This document shows, piece after piece, positions 36,701-50,400 of a stretch of DNA of 64,000 nt (positions within the stretch are counted from its first letter, which is position 1; each line of letters starts with the position of its first letter). The DNA is from Trochalopteron elliotii. Its lineage: Eukaryota; Chordata; Aves; Passeriformes; Leiothrichidae. Under the pieces are notes generated by a model that saw only the letters and a list, made by a program, of their open reading frames with translations, searched no databases and had not been told where the DNA came from. The stretch spans positions 299,425 to 363,424 of the forward strand of contig JANPWX010000544.1 in NCBI GenBank assembly GCA_024734555.1, given 5' to 3'. Position numbers and translations under genes: made by a program.

Positions 36701-39700
36701 CCCAGGAGTTCTGGGGCTAAAGAACAGCTCTTTTTTTTTGTTTTGTTTTTGGTTTTTTGTTTTGGTTTGGTTTTTTTGTTTTGTTTTGTTTTTTTTTTTG
36801 TTTGGTTGGTTTTTTTGGGTTTTTTTTTTTGTTTTGTTTGTTTGTTTTTTGGGTTTTTTGGGGGTTTTTTGGTTTTTTTTTGTTATTTGTCTTGTCATTA
36901 ATTCTCTTGTCATTATAACAGCTTCTCTGGTGATTGTCACTGCTCAGATAAGACACAATAACACTGAGGCACAACCTAGAGCTCCTTTCAGCTCTTTGCT
37001 CTCTTCTGGGCTCTGTGATTTTCACCACTTATGCCATATAGTAAATTCTTAGGAATACATTTATTTATCTCCACAATTCCCCCAACACAAATTAGAAATG
37101 TGCTATTTCAATATATTATTCTGCAGCCCTTGTGAGGATCTTTAAGCAGTTTTGGTTGCCCCAAGCATGTAAAAAAATAGACATTAAAAAGAATATATAC
37201 AAAAATATTTAAAAATATATTTTTCTATAATGCTCCCAGCAGTTAGGATATGTTCCCAGTTTAGGATAGTTGAGGACCAAGGCAGCTACTATCAGAGGAA
37301 TTACAAGGAGGAGACAGTGATGTGAGATGTGATCCAGACACTTCAGCAGTCCCAATCCCTTCTCTCTCTGGCTGCCCAAGCACGGGGGCTGTGAGTTCCA
37401 CCAGAACTTCCCCTTCTGCAAACACAACGGTTTAACCCCAATCCTTCTTCTCAGGATCATCTTGCATCATCTGTGCTGTGCAACAGAGAAATATCCTCCC
37501 ATTTCCAAGGAAAGGTTTAGAAGGCAGTGACTGGATCCTACTACACATCATTAATGCCTATTTCTGACCCAGCACCACAACAAAAGCAGTTGTTGCAGCA
37601 TTTGTGCCTGCAGGGAGCATCCCCCAGCCCAAATGCAGAGCTCTCCCCTGCTCCCCCCTCACACATACACACAGTGAAATAAACACCATCTGCAGAGCTG
37701 TAATTGGGCTGAGCAGAGTCTGGAAGGGAGGTTGGAGGTGTCAGGGCCTCGTGGTTCTGCAGAAAGCCCTGGTGCTCTCATTGTCCTGCCAGGCTTTCAC
37801 TTGCATGACAGAAATCTGTTTGTGTCACCTCCCGTCCTTGCTGTGCAGGCTTGAAACATCTGACATTCAGCCATGGTGCTGGGAGGAATAAAGTGCCTCA
37901 TAAACACCTTTTTTCCTGATTTTAAATGGTCCCTTTATTTGTAACAGAGCAACCTGGCTTGCAATCCTATCCCTGTAGTCTGGATCCCACAGAATTCCCA
38001 TATGTGACTTCCTAGCCCCTCATCCAGGCAGTAATGGAAATCCTGGTGAGTGCCAAACTAAGGGAGATTCCTGTAGCACCCCAGCAACACAGCTTGAGAG
38101 TTCTCCAAGTAATTTATTTCACCAGCTCTGCATCCCCATGACAGAAGTTTTGGAAAACAACGTGAACCATGGGAGACAACAGATGCACTGGAGCCATGAA
38201 ATGGTTTGTGTGTTGTTCTGCCACAATTCCCTAAAATTAAAAAAATATATTAAAAAAGACAGGATGGGTTTTATTTGAGACCAGATGCACCAGTGAAAGT
38301 ACAGCAGGTAACTGATTGTGCATTGATTTATCCATTGACTCTTAGAGTAATTTAGTTAAAGGAGGAAATTCCACTTAGCTCTGAATATGCATCTCCTGCT
38401 GTAAGTATTACCAACACTCATGAACCAAAAGTTATGCAGTATTGGTTATAAATAGGGAGAAAGACATTAATAGGGTCAATTAATTAGCCGTGTGTCCTCA
38501 CAGGTGTTAGCTGAAGCTGCACTGTAAAAAACATTAATTGTAAAACATTAATGTAAAAGGTCCAAGAAAAGGGAAAAATGATTTTTTAACAAATATGGGT
38601 CTGTCAACTGTCTCAGAGAAAAACAGAGATTCAGTCGAGGGAAGAAGAAAGAAGGGCAGTAATTGTTTGCAAGTAAGATTTTCAAAGGTTTCTGTAGTAT
38701 TTAGAGCTTACTTCCTCCAGCACCCTTTAAAATGAAAAATAATCAATCTTTGCTTGCAAATGAGACCTAGAGAGGCAGGCACTATCAAAGTGATCTACTT
38801 AAGCCCAGTAACCATTCCCTTAATTTTTTTAAAGCAGGTTGATTTCTGTCAGAGCTGAGAATTGTTTCCATTTCCTTCCCTTCTCCCACCCTCACATCAC
38901 CCTGAATCTACTCCTGTAGAGACAGTGTGGGGAAGGCAGGGGGAAAGGCAATTCCTTCTGAGCAGGGATGTAAAAATTCAGCTTTGGCTGCAGCTGACAC
39001 TGAACCAACCTCACCCAAAGGAAGGCAGCAAGGACAGCACCCTGTGGCTGTGGAGCTGGAGAGGTGAATGGGATTGTCCATCCCATAATCAACCCCAGCT
39101 ATCCTGGCCGTGGCCACTGAAGCCCTCCCCAGAGCAGGCTGTGGGCCAAGGCATTTGCAGTTAGCCCCAGGAGGCAAAACGACCAAGCCCAACTGCACTG
39201 GATACTCCAGTGCATGAAAAAAGACTTTTACAACTCTGTTGTGGCTGAAAAACATCTGCCTGTGGAGTGAAAAAAGAGAAGTGACCCCTCAGGGGACAGT
39301 TCTCAGAGAAGTCTCCATCCAAAAAAACCCTGGGGTCAGATGTGACCTGACTGGAACAGCCCTTGCTGAGATCAGGAGGGAACTTTGGCAGTGCTGTTAC
39401 ACCATGGAAAAACCCACAAAAGGCAGATTTAGCCCCAGGTTTCTGTCTTTACACCCTGAGCTCAGGGTGTGCAATTCCCCTGGAAACTCTGTGCCCATCA
39501 TCCAGCAGCACCAGCTCCTGAAAGTGAGATAATGCCCAGGAACAGCAGCACATGAGCAGGGGGGAGAGCATGCCAGAGCTCCAGCCTAGTGTCAAAGAAA
39601 ACTCAGCTATTTGGGGATTGAGAAATGCCTCTTCCCCCTCCTCCTTCTCCACTAAATCTTGTTACAAAACCAAATCGATCACAGACATTTTTGCAGTGTT

Positions 39701-41390
39701 TTTTTTTTTTCCATTTCCAGTTTGGGGCTAGTGCTGACTAATTCTCAGTCCGTGGGTTTCAGCCTTGCCCTGCCTATGGGACACAGTGTGTTTGGGGAGG
39801 ATCTGAATCAATGTTTTGGAAGAAAAAAACCCCAAAAATGGAATTGGACAACGTGGTGTGGATTTTGGCTGCCTGTAGGCTTCACCTGACCCCTGGAGCA
39901 CTGCAGCTGCTGTCTCCAGAATGCTGACAGGGCTGGGAGGGGCTCAGTGATGGGCCCTGGGGCTGACCCTTCCCTGAACCTCCTGACAAAGTGTTTGCTG
40001 AAGCCCCGCCAGTCCTCGGCCACTGCAGCCCAGAAATCACTCCAGACTACAATGAAGGATTTGCTGTTCTCCCAGAACCCTCAGACAAGAACAAACCACC
40101 CCAAATCACCTCTTGCTGCACTGAGTTTGTGATGCTACAGACCTGCAGCACATCCATAACCCCTCTAGAGAAAAGCTGCTTTGTTTGAGAATAACACTTT
40201 GTTTCTCAGTGAATTTACAGAACTCATCTCTTATTTATCTCAGCCTTTGTCTCCTGCCTTCTTCCCCTTGTACCCATTCCCTTCTCCAAACTTGGTACCA
40301 CAGTTTGTGTGGTTTTTCCTCACCAGCAGCCATCAGAGATGTCATTCTTGGGACAGGATTCACCTCAGGCATCATCAAATTCTCTCAGCCAGATGTCCAA
40401 ACTCCCCTGGAAGCAGAGCTCAGGTCCTTTCAAAGGGCAGAGCACAGACATTACCCTGCCTCTGCCATGGTGCTGTGTCTCTACTGATCATATAAACCAA
40501 CAGTTCAGAGCAATTCCAATCCCTATGAAACCTGATCTTCAGCTATTCCAAAGCTGCAACAACTGTGAGGGGGAAAACAAATTAATTAAAGTCTCAATTT
40601 AATTGTTTATTCTGTTTAAACTTCCTAGAAAAAATGATAGTTTTCCATTCTAAAGAGACCATTTTGGGGTCACTAATCTGAAGTTTTCTTGCAAAATGCT
40701 TTTACAAGGATTTACTCTGATTTTGAGGTGGTGATGCTCCAAGAAAAACAGGTCGATGTAGTAGCAACATTTTAAAGAAAATCTGACTGTAGCCATGTGC
40801 CAAAGCAGGGAAATATTTTTTGCATTAAATCCAGTAAAAGAGGATGGTCAGGGATGAAGTCAGTCTTTAAAGCAAATGCCTGACATCATTTCCAGAAACA
40901 CCCTCAGGTGGCCGAGGTCAGACATGGGCTGTGAGGCCACTCCTCAAAGACCACCCACTCCTTTCACTGTTCAGCTCCATCTTTTTACTGCTTCCTCAAA
41001 ACATCTTTGTCTATCAAATTCTTGGACGACTTTCCTCAGACAGGGAATAAAAAACAATAAGAAAAGGAGGTTGAAAAAAGCCACACACATTTTTTTTTTT
41101 TTTTTTTTGCAGCACTGAAATATTCAGCACTGGACCAGTATGGGATAAACTATTCCCAGGTCAGTACTCCTGACTGTCCAGCTCTGGCTGGGGAGAGAAA
41201 TATTTGTTTGCCTGATAATGAGCATCATTTTGGCTCAGGGGCCACGATCTTGTCCAGTCTGACCTTGTGCTGTGTCTCAAGGGGCTGGCAAACTGATGCA
41301 GATGGAATTCTCCATCACTGCCTTTTATGAGGAAGGGAATTTGCTATTTACAAAAGAGTATCAGACAGATTTCAGCAAAATAGCTGCTTC

Positions 41391-41446
<56 letters not shown>

Positions 41447-44400
41447 ATTGAGTATTTTGTGGCAAAACTAAAGTCAAGTCATCTAAACATTGTCTGGAGT
41501 GAGAATTCAGATTAATCTGGGCGATGATTTGTTTTTCCTGAAAGGAGATATTTCTCCCTTGCCCAGTGGCAATGCACAGATGTCAGAGATTAAAAAGCAT
41601 AAGTCTAAACACCACATTAAAGAGCATAAACCCCTTTAGCAGCACCAAGTTCCTCCTTTCCACATCCCTTTTCCAGCAGAGTTTGCTTTCAGCCTAGATT
41701 CCACTATCTACCAATCATGGCATTTATCTCAGACACTTTCTTAAGGATAAAAACCCTTTAAAAATCCTCTTCTCCCAGACTCCTCATCTTTTTCAGACAG
41801 CACATTGAGGTGTTCTGCCACTTATTTGCTTCAAGCAAAAATATGTGACTGCCTGGGATAACAGTTGAAGATACATCCAGTGCCTTCCACAGAAACCTTT
41901 GGAACTGGGATCCACCCCACACCATTCTGGACTAGATGTTTGCTCCATAACATAAAAAGAGAAACTGTAAAATGACATAAAGCCCTGAGCACAAGACACA
42001 AGCTTCTTAGACTATGAGATGAGCTGAGCTGTATCAAAGTTTGGATTTTGAACTGGTTTTTAACAGAAGTTTTGTTCTAGCCAGCACAACACAACTTTGC
42101 TGAGCCCATGAAGGTCAGAGCCTATGGAGGGTCTCTGTCCCAACATGACACTTATCAGACTTACAATTCTAGTCTGGACATCCTTTCTGGCAAAGATCAG
42201 CCTTAGAACATGTAAACCAGAGTATTTTCTTTTTTAGGAAGATATAGAGTTCAAATCCTAAGCTATACAAATATTGCCTCAAAAGTGACACAGCAGCATT
42301 CATTTTACTCCTGAATACTGAAAGCACTTTTAAGACTCAGCCAAATCAGTGTGTCACAGAATCATAAATTCACAGTAACTACCAGGAAGGATTTTATTTA
42401 CACATCTTGAAAACAAACAGCAGCTTCTATCTCTACAACATCTTTTTAGACTTTGTCTTGGAAAGAGTTTCATTTAGCAATAAAGTTATCAGCACGTGAG
42501 ATAAGTTTCTTCAGTTTAGAGTGATGACACTGAAAAACCCACATCAGTGACTTCCAAAGAAAGATTATTGAGCAAAATCACAGTTGCTGTATCTGCAAGG
42601 TAATCAAGCCCATGCTTTTCCCTTTATGTGGATAGTTTTGTCTTGCACACATGACTATCAGAGTCCTAAAATGAATAAAATATGTTTGGATAACATGCTG
42701 TTATACAAAGTGATTTTGAGGATTTCTTCTTTCCAGCCTCAAGAGAATTTCCAGGATAAACCAGTCTGAATATGCTTTAATGTTTTTACAAACTCTGCAT
42801 GTCACTTTGGATATTACTATTGTGCAACTTAAATGCCCAAACTGTTGAAAAGCCAGAGGAACTTGGATGCTTTAATCACTTAAGGACTTGTGAAAACGTG
42901 GAGCTCTATCACTGTTTGAATAGCCAATAAGTTTCCTAGAACCATTAATGACAATTACTTTTGGATTCTCTTCTGCTTCAACCCAAAACAGAGACTGGAG
43001 CAGATTCAGTCAGACAGATCCATGCACAAGAGCCTTTGGCTGCCTGGGAGGACTCAGCCTGTCAGGGTGCAGTCAGAATATTGACTTGCTCATGATTTTA
43101 TCCCAGTTGAGGCACAGTGAGTTTCGTCTTTGTGATTAAATTGTTCAGACATTTAAGAGACTTCTTGCTTGCAAAGACAGAGTGAGGAACTCTTTTCCTT
43201 ATTTAAATCATGCTGTTTCTTTCCATAGCTCTTTCACTGCTTGAGTTAATTTTTGATTTTCTCAATGTGATATAAATACACTGAGTTGAATTCCCGACTT
43301 CATTTCAGACAAATTTCTCTGTTAAACACTAACATCAGTGCCATCACTGAGAATTTACCCTCCTGATTTACCAGCTTAGAAATCTTTGGAATCCCAATAA
43401 TCTTCCTCCTACCTTTTGCAATGACTACTGGCAACCATGGGAATATTCACAGTGCTCAACTTCGCAGCATCTCCCAGATAACACAAAGTGTTTGATTTGG
43501 AATGATGGATTTGAAGCTACATTCTGAGTAAAACAAAAGGGATCCAGACCTCCAGTTCCTGTTGTGTGTCCACCACAAAATTTCCTCTAAAGATGAAGAT
43601 TCTCTGTGAATATTTGGCATATTTATTTATGAATTATTCTCCATGAATATTCTCCATGAATATCTGCTTTGAGATCTTCATCATCTTTATTTAATCAGGG
43701 ACTAATAGCTAAAGTAAAGTCAGTGAAAAACCTAAGGAAGCATTTCTTAACTCTCAAAAGACAAGAGAAGGGCCTGTTTCTAATAATGTTGAGGCTTGCC
43801 AGGGTTGCTCTTCCCTTGTCTTACAACATGAGTATTTACAGTTCAGCCATTATATTCATGGGGGGCAATGCTGGTTTTTAATTTTTTGCAGATTTTGGAA
43901 TGTCTGCATAAGTAGCTGAACTGGGTGTCCCTGTGCCTTCCAAGCACACTCTCCTCCTCAGGGCGTGCAGTTTTCACTCCACCCAAATGCAGAGCAGATT
44001 CTCAGCTGTTGTCCTGGGTTGCAATGCAAGATGTATTCTATTCCCATCTGTTGAAACTGATTGAAGAGGTGGTGTGGTTTATTTTTTCTTTATCTCATAA
44101 CTCTGGGGAGGAGAGGGTGGGTGTGTTCTGTTAAACCAGCTGGGGCAGAGTTCTTTATCCCTTCCAGGACCCATCCTCCCCCCAGGGGATCTCTGCTGTC
44201 CATGGGCCATCCAGGCTCACTGCAGGGCTGAGACAATTCCATCATCCCACCCAGGGGGAGGAGCCCAGCATTCCCACCTGGATCAAAGCTGGGATCAGAA
44301 CAGCAGCACAGCCTGTGTGCACTGGATTGCCAGAGGGAGCCCAGACCCATCTCAGCACCACTGGGCCCTTCTACAGGATCATCTCTGCTCCAACAGAGCC

Positions 44401-47400
44401 ACAGCTGGCACTGCAGGAGGATTTATCTGGACTGACACCAACACCCTGACCAATGGGGTGTCAGGTTGTATTATGACTGTCAGTATTTTCCTTTTTTTTG
44501 TTAATTTGGTTTTTTGTACTACTACATTTTTTTATTTTTAATATTCCTAGTAAAGAACTCTTATTCCTATTCCCATATCTTTCCCCAAAAGCCCTTTAAT
44601 TTCAAAATTATAATAATTCACAGGGAGGGGGTTTCCATTCTCCATTCCAAAGGAGGCTCTGGCTTTCCCCTGGCAGACACCTGTCTTTCCAAACCAAGAC
44701 AGCTGTAAATCATCATCACTTTGGCAAAACCAAGGGCTGATGTTGCTTTATAGGTGCAAGTCCCCTCAATCCACCTCTGTCCACAGGCAGATGCAGCTTT
44801 GGTTTGGTTCATGAGACATTCATCATTTTAGGGAAATAAATCTGCTCGTTAAGACCAGGAAGGAGAAATGCCATGGTGGGATTACATCTGAAATATTTGG
44901 ATTAAATTTGAGTTATCCCTCTTACAGTGCAGACATCAGCTGTTTGACCAGTTAGACCATGTGCCCAAATATGAAAAGCAGCTTTTAGGTAACTGTCATT
45001 TCTGAGGAGTTTTATTTCTGGAGAGCAGAGTCAGTGAGTGAAAGAGGAGAGAGGAGAGGCCAAAGGACAAGGTGCTGCTTTCACATCTCCATTTAGGGAG
45101 GAAAATCAGATGTCCAAGGCTTAAATGCCCTTATCTGAAGGGAGGAGGAAACAGACAGCAGTGATCATGCACAGCAAATGCAGCTCTGCACAAAAATGGA
45201 TTATCTATAGGGTTGTTCTACTGACCCAGGGAGAGAAAATTCCTGAATTTTTGCCTTTTATCAGTCTCACAAGTGCTTCCTTTAAGCTCCTGTGGTAAAC
45301 TTGCAGCAGCAATAAGTCTCCAAAGGTGGAGACCAAAGCTCAGCCCACATGTGGACCACTGCTAAATGAGATTTAATTTTTTGCTCACCATCTGAAGATT
45401 TAGTACAGTCTTAGGAAGAAAACCAACCCTATTTTGATCATTATTCACCATATCAGACTAGAAAGTGCTGTCTCCAGACAAAAATCAGAACCTCAATGTG
45501 CTTTATACAGCACAGACACTCTTTATTAATCACATCTTGGGGAGCCACTTGTCCCAAGCTCAGGAAGGGTCACCTGGAGCAGGCAGTGCCCAGATGGCTC
45601 CAGACACAGATTCCATCTCCTGATGCACATCAGGAGGTCAAGGTGCCACCTCTGCCACCTCCAACACTGGCCAAAGTTCAGTGCATGAAAATTGTAAGGT
45701 CTCAACAAAAAGTGCATTTTTCCCAAGGAACAGCATTTTGTTTCCTGATAACCAGAAAAAAACCTCAAATTCAAAATGTTCTAGCCTTTGTGATTAAGTT
45801 AGAAACAATGGCACATACAGGCAAGATAGCAGCTCTAAAAGGTTCTTTCAGCTGTGAAGGATTTTTAAAAGCTTCTTTTTAGCCAAGAAAGCATACATTT
45901 TCATTTAATCTTTAAATAGAATTAATCTTGAAGGAAACATACATTTGGATCACAGGAACACAGCATGAAATTCAAACAAATTACTCTGCAAATCGAAGGC
46001 AGAATGGCTTTCTAAACCTCAAATTCCAGCTCATCCCAAATACCCTTTTAAATATGGAAATAATATGACAAAAGAATGAAGCTCTTCACACAGAAAGCAT
46101 TTTTTGCATGTGGATGCTTTCCACTCTTGCTAAAGAGTGTTGACAGAACAATACCTCAATTTCCTTTGCAACTGGCATGTTTAGGCTGTAATTTTTCCTT
46201 CAGAGAAGTCAGACATTTAATTCTTTTGGAACACTAAATCAATGAACTAACAATTACTGTAAGAAGACTTATGCTAGCTGGGGATATGATCCTCGGGCTT
46301 TTTGTTTTACAATCTCAAAATGAATTTTACCATATCATTCTTACCATCACCACATCGCCTCAGGGCAAACAGAAATTGTCTGAGAAACCAATTTTCATCT
46401 AATGACAACGGAACTAAATAAAACCTGACATTTTCAACTTTAAAGAAACATTCAGAGCCTTGGAGTTGTACTGTTTGTGTGCTAGACATGACATTGAGGT
46501 CGTTTAATATTTTTTTCCTTTAGAGGAAACAACCACAACAACATAAGAAAGCCTTCATCCAATCTGAGGGATGGAAATACAAACTGGAAAGAGTGCCAAG
46601 AGAGAAGATAACAAAATACTGGCATCTGGAGAACTGTCTGCTTGGCAAGCATGCATGTCATTTATAAATGTTTGCCTTTAATTACATTCCTGGAAGGCTT
46701 GGGTGGATAATGCCACTGAGCAAGTTGCCACCTTCCAGACGCTGCCACTTCACCCTATGGAAATAAAGGGTGGCCACTGTGGGGTTTTTTTTTTTTGCTT
46801 CCTGTCATGACACAGCCAGCAATGAAGGGCACAACTAAAACCAAAGAATTTTGTGATGTGACACCAGAAACAGGATTGAGCCATCGAATTGATGTCATAT
46901 GGGCTCCACTCAGTCACCCGCCTGTACTGGAGAGGTCAGACCTGGGGGATTTATAGTTCCTTGCTCATCTCTTCTTCTGGGCAAGCCCTACATTAACAAG
47001 ATTTTCCAGGCAAAATAAAAACAAAATGATGGATTTCATAGAATAAGGGTGAGCAACAGTTCGATTCTGGGAATGTTTAGGCAATTCTGAGAAGAAACAT
47101 GTCACAACTCACCCAGCTGAAAACATTAAGGACAAAATATTATGGAGGAATGTTTTATCCAGTCAGAAACCAAGATGGAAACATGCCAAACAATGTTTTC
47201 ATGATGCCTCCCATACTCAGCCTGTTGGGGGACAGACAAGGTGACAAATGGAGCACAGTGAGATTCCCAAAGCTTTGAAAGGAGCCAGGGACCAAAAACC
47301 CTGACATTAATGTTGAGGTGTACCAGCATAAATCAGTGGTGGGAATAAAAGTGAATTAAACTATGTTTATAAGTTTCTATTGTTTAGAAAAGGACACTTT

Positions 47401-50400
47401 CGTAAAATAACATCCCCAAGAGAACAAAGCACAGTTTTGTTCTGCTTCAGTCTCAATAGAGCTTCTTAAATTAAACACTCATCTCAAAAAAAATGAGGCC
47501 CTCCCAAGTTCTGGAGCACTGTGTGCTCCCATATTTTCATTTTTCAGAATAACACACAGGATCTCTTCAGGGTGAAGCACTGTGGCAGAGCTGGGCATCA
47601 CCAGCCTGCTGCAGAAAGGTGAGGAGAAACACAAAATCCTGGAAACAAAGAGGAATTCCTGGTCCTGTTTCTGGTGGACCTTCACAGACACAGAAATGGA
47701 GCCCATCTGGATGAAATTTTATCAGGTTCTCAGGGTTTCTTGTTTAGAGCCACAGCACCCTGCACTCCCCTCAGCCTGGATGTGGCCTGGGGGACCTGGA
47801 CAAGGCTCACACAGCTGGACACGGCCCCCGAGAGTGGAATCCCAGTCCCTGCCAGTAATAACTGCTGGGAGAGGTTCAGGGGATGAAGAGATCCATCCTT
47901 GTGTTGTTTGGCTGTGTGAGAGGAGTCCTGGGGGCACCACACACAGCTCTGCTCCACCTCCTGGCTCCAGGAAGGAAAGAGCTGGGACAGAAGGTGCTTA
48001 ACAACACACCTGCAACAACCCTTTGTGTCTGGTGACTGCTCAGTGCAGTTACTTCTCCTTGCACCCATCCCCTTTCCCATCCCTCCTCTTAGTACAAGAA
48101 AAATAATTACTAATTTCCCTTATCAAGCTACCAACATTCAAATTCTACAGATCCTGGGGCTCTGCCTGCCTTCCAAATGCCACAGGTTTGCCCTGGGGTG
48201 ACAAAGCAAGTCCAAAGCACTGCTTCACCCTCCAGCAGCTGCTTCCCAAGCCCCTGCCCCATGTCATGTACACACATCCATGTGCATGTATCCATTTAAA
48301 CACATCCCTGCCTGCCTGCTCGGGGTTCATGCCCTCACTGCCCACCATCCAGGCTCCATTTTTGTGTCAGAAATTGGGTTGGTCTCGTCACAGACAGAAA
48401 TGCTGTTGCAAATGAATCAAGATTTCAGCTTGCTGGGGGGTTACGTTGGTGAAATTGATAATTGCATGTGAAATTTTTATTGTTTAATTTAAAACTCTCT
48501 TTAGCCAAATGCAATCCAACAGGAAGTATTTGCTGTTAGCAGGATTCTCTCAGGGTCCAATGCCCATTAGATTCGCAGAGACAAGCCTGTTAATTATTAC
48601 TTTGAGGCTTTGGTGACAAAGGTTACTTCAGAATAATAATAGGCCAAACCTGCAGACAAAGTCAACACACATTTTTCAGTTTGTCTGGTGATAGCAGAAC
48701 ACCTGCAGGAGCTGAGGCAGGGTTTGCAGCAGAGATGTCACAGCCACTGAGAAAGGATCAGTGTCATGGTGAACATAAATTGGCACAGTGGCCATGGCCT
48801 GGGCATTTCAACCCTCCCATCCCCTTTTCCTGGGATCAACAGAACGTTTCCTCAATGGATTATTATGTATTTTTACTATATTCAACAAGGTATAACTTGT
48901 GGCAGCTGTCTCTCCTGCTGTGGCAATAAAGGCCCTTCTCTTTGCACTACAGGTTGGCTCCATAAAACATTAGCTAACAAACACATAAATTAAAATATCA
49001 GCTCAGAACATAGGAGACTCCTCGAGACTCCTCTGGAATCTCCCTGGTTCCTCAGGAGGCTGCTCTCAGATGTTGTGAGCTATCAAGCACATTTTACATG
49101 CCTGATGTAACAAAAATCCTCTTGTTTGGTTCATCCTTTTCCATCCAGCTATGAAAAAAACCACCCAAATGAACTTCCCAGTTGTGAAACACACAAACAC
49201 ACTCCCAGAAAACCCCACCTTTGCTATTTCTCAGCCAAGAAAGGGCAATGGACTGTAGGAAACACTGCCTGGAGCTCCTGCCTTCACCTGCCAGGGTGCT
49301 AGAAGGTGTCACATTGTCTTTTCAGAACATGTTCAGTGAAAAAAAACCAAAAAAAAAAACCAACTCAACCTCAAAACCATAGAAGAAAATAATAATGGAC
49401 GAAGGAAAAAAAAAAACCAAACAAAATAAAGCCCACGATGTTTTCAGTGAATTGTTTGGCTGGACACCATCAGAACATGCTGTTCCAAGTACCTTAAAAG
49501 ACCAACAAGGGAAAGCCCTTTAGAGCTGAAAAATGTTTCCTTGTCTCCCAGAAAAAATTTCCAAGAAATATTTCAGCTTTATTAGCATATTTGGGGGAAA
49601 GTTACAACATTAAAATAAACCAAAAAGCATTTTGACCCAGTATTTTCCCCCTCAAAAAAAAAAGCCGCTGTTTTCCCCCCTCCATTTTTACAGAATGTGT
49701 GTGCTCCTCAAAAGTATCAATTACTGGGAACAGCTGGGATCATTATTAACTTCACAATGATTGCAGGATTGTATTAGGGTAACAGAAATAATGACAAATA
49801 ATGTTATTCTATTGTGATGTGCTCTATGAGAACTTCCATTCTTGGCTGGTAAAATGAAAATTCCAGTTCCAAAGGGTTCCAGTTACCTCTTTAATCTCTG
49901 AGATCAGTGCATCCTACATGTATTTGAGTTATTAGAACTCTTATTTAGATTACATTTAGATTTCAACTTCCCCTCCAGAATTCTGGCTTCTAAGTGCTTT
50001 AGAAAGTTTTGAATTTCAGTGAATTCCTGTGTGTCTCATGCACCAAATCAAAACTGACCTCCTTTATCTCAGCACTCCAAAGCAAAACCAGGTGGCCACA
50101 CTTCTCTTGAAAATGACATCACATTTCCAGCTGCCTGTGAAAATGATCCAAATCAACTGATTTCACCAAATAAAACAAGAAAGCAGATTTTGAACGCAGC
50201 TGATCCAGAACTGCAGCCATACAGGAAGGGTAAGACTTGTTTTGATCTGGATTTGGAAGACCCTGCCCTCCACCTTTGGACACCTCCTCCCAGGAGCCCA
50301 ATTCCCTGGAATCTCTGTAAACCTGTAGAGATATATCTGAATAACTTGGGCCATTCTGTGGACCAGCCAAACTGTTTGTAGATAACAAGCCACCTGCAGT

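Noticed and set aside
36477..37052. 191-residue open frame with aromatic low-complexity core
   Set aside because: Driven by the T/G simple repeat at 36731-36898; no recognisable domain.
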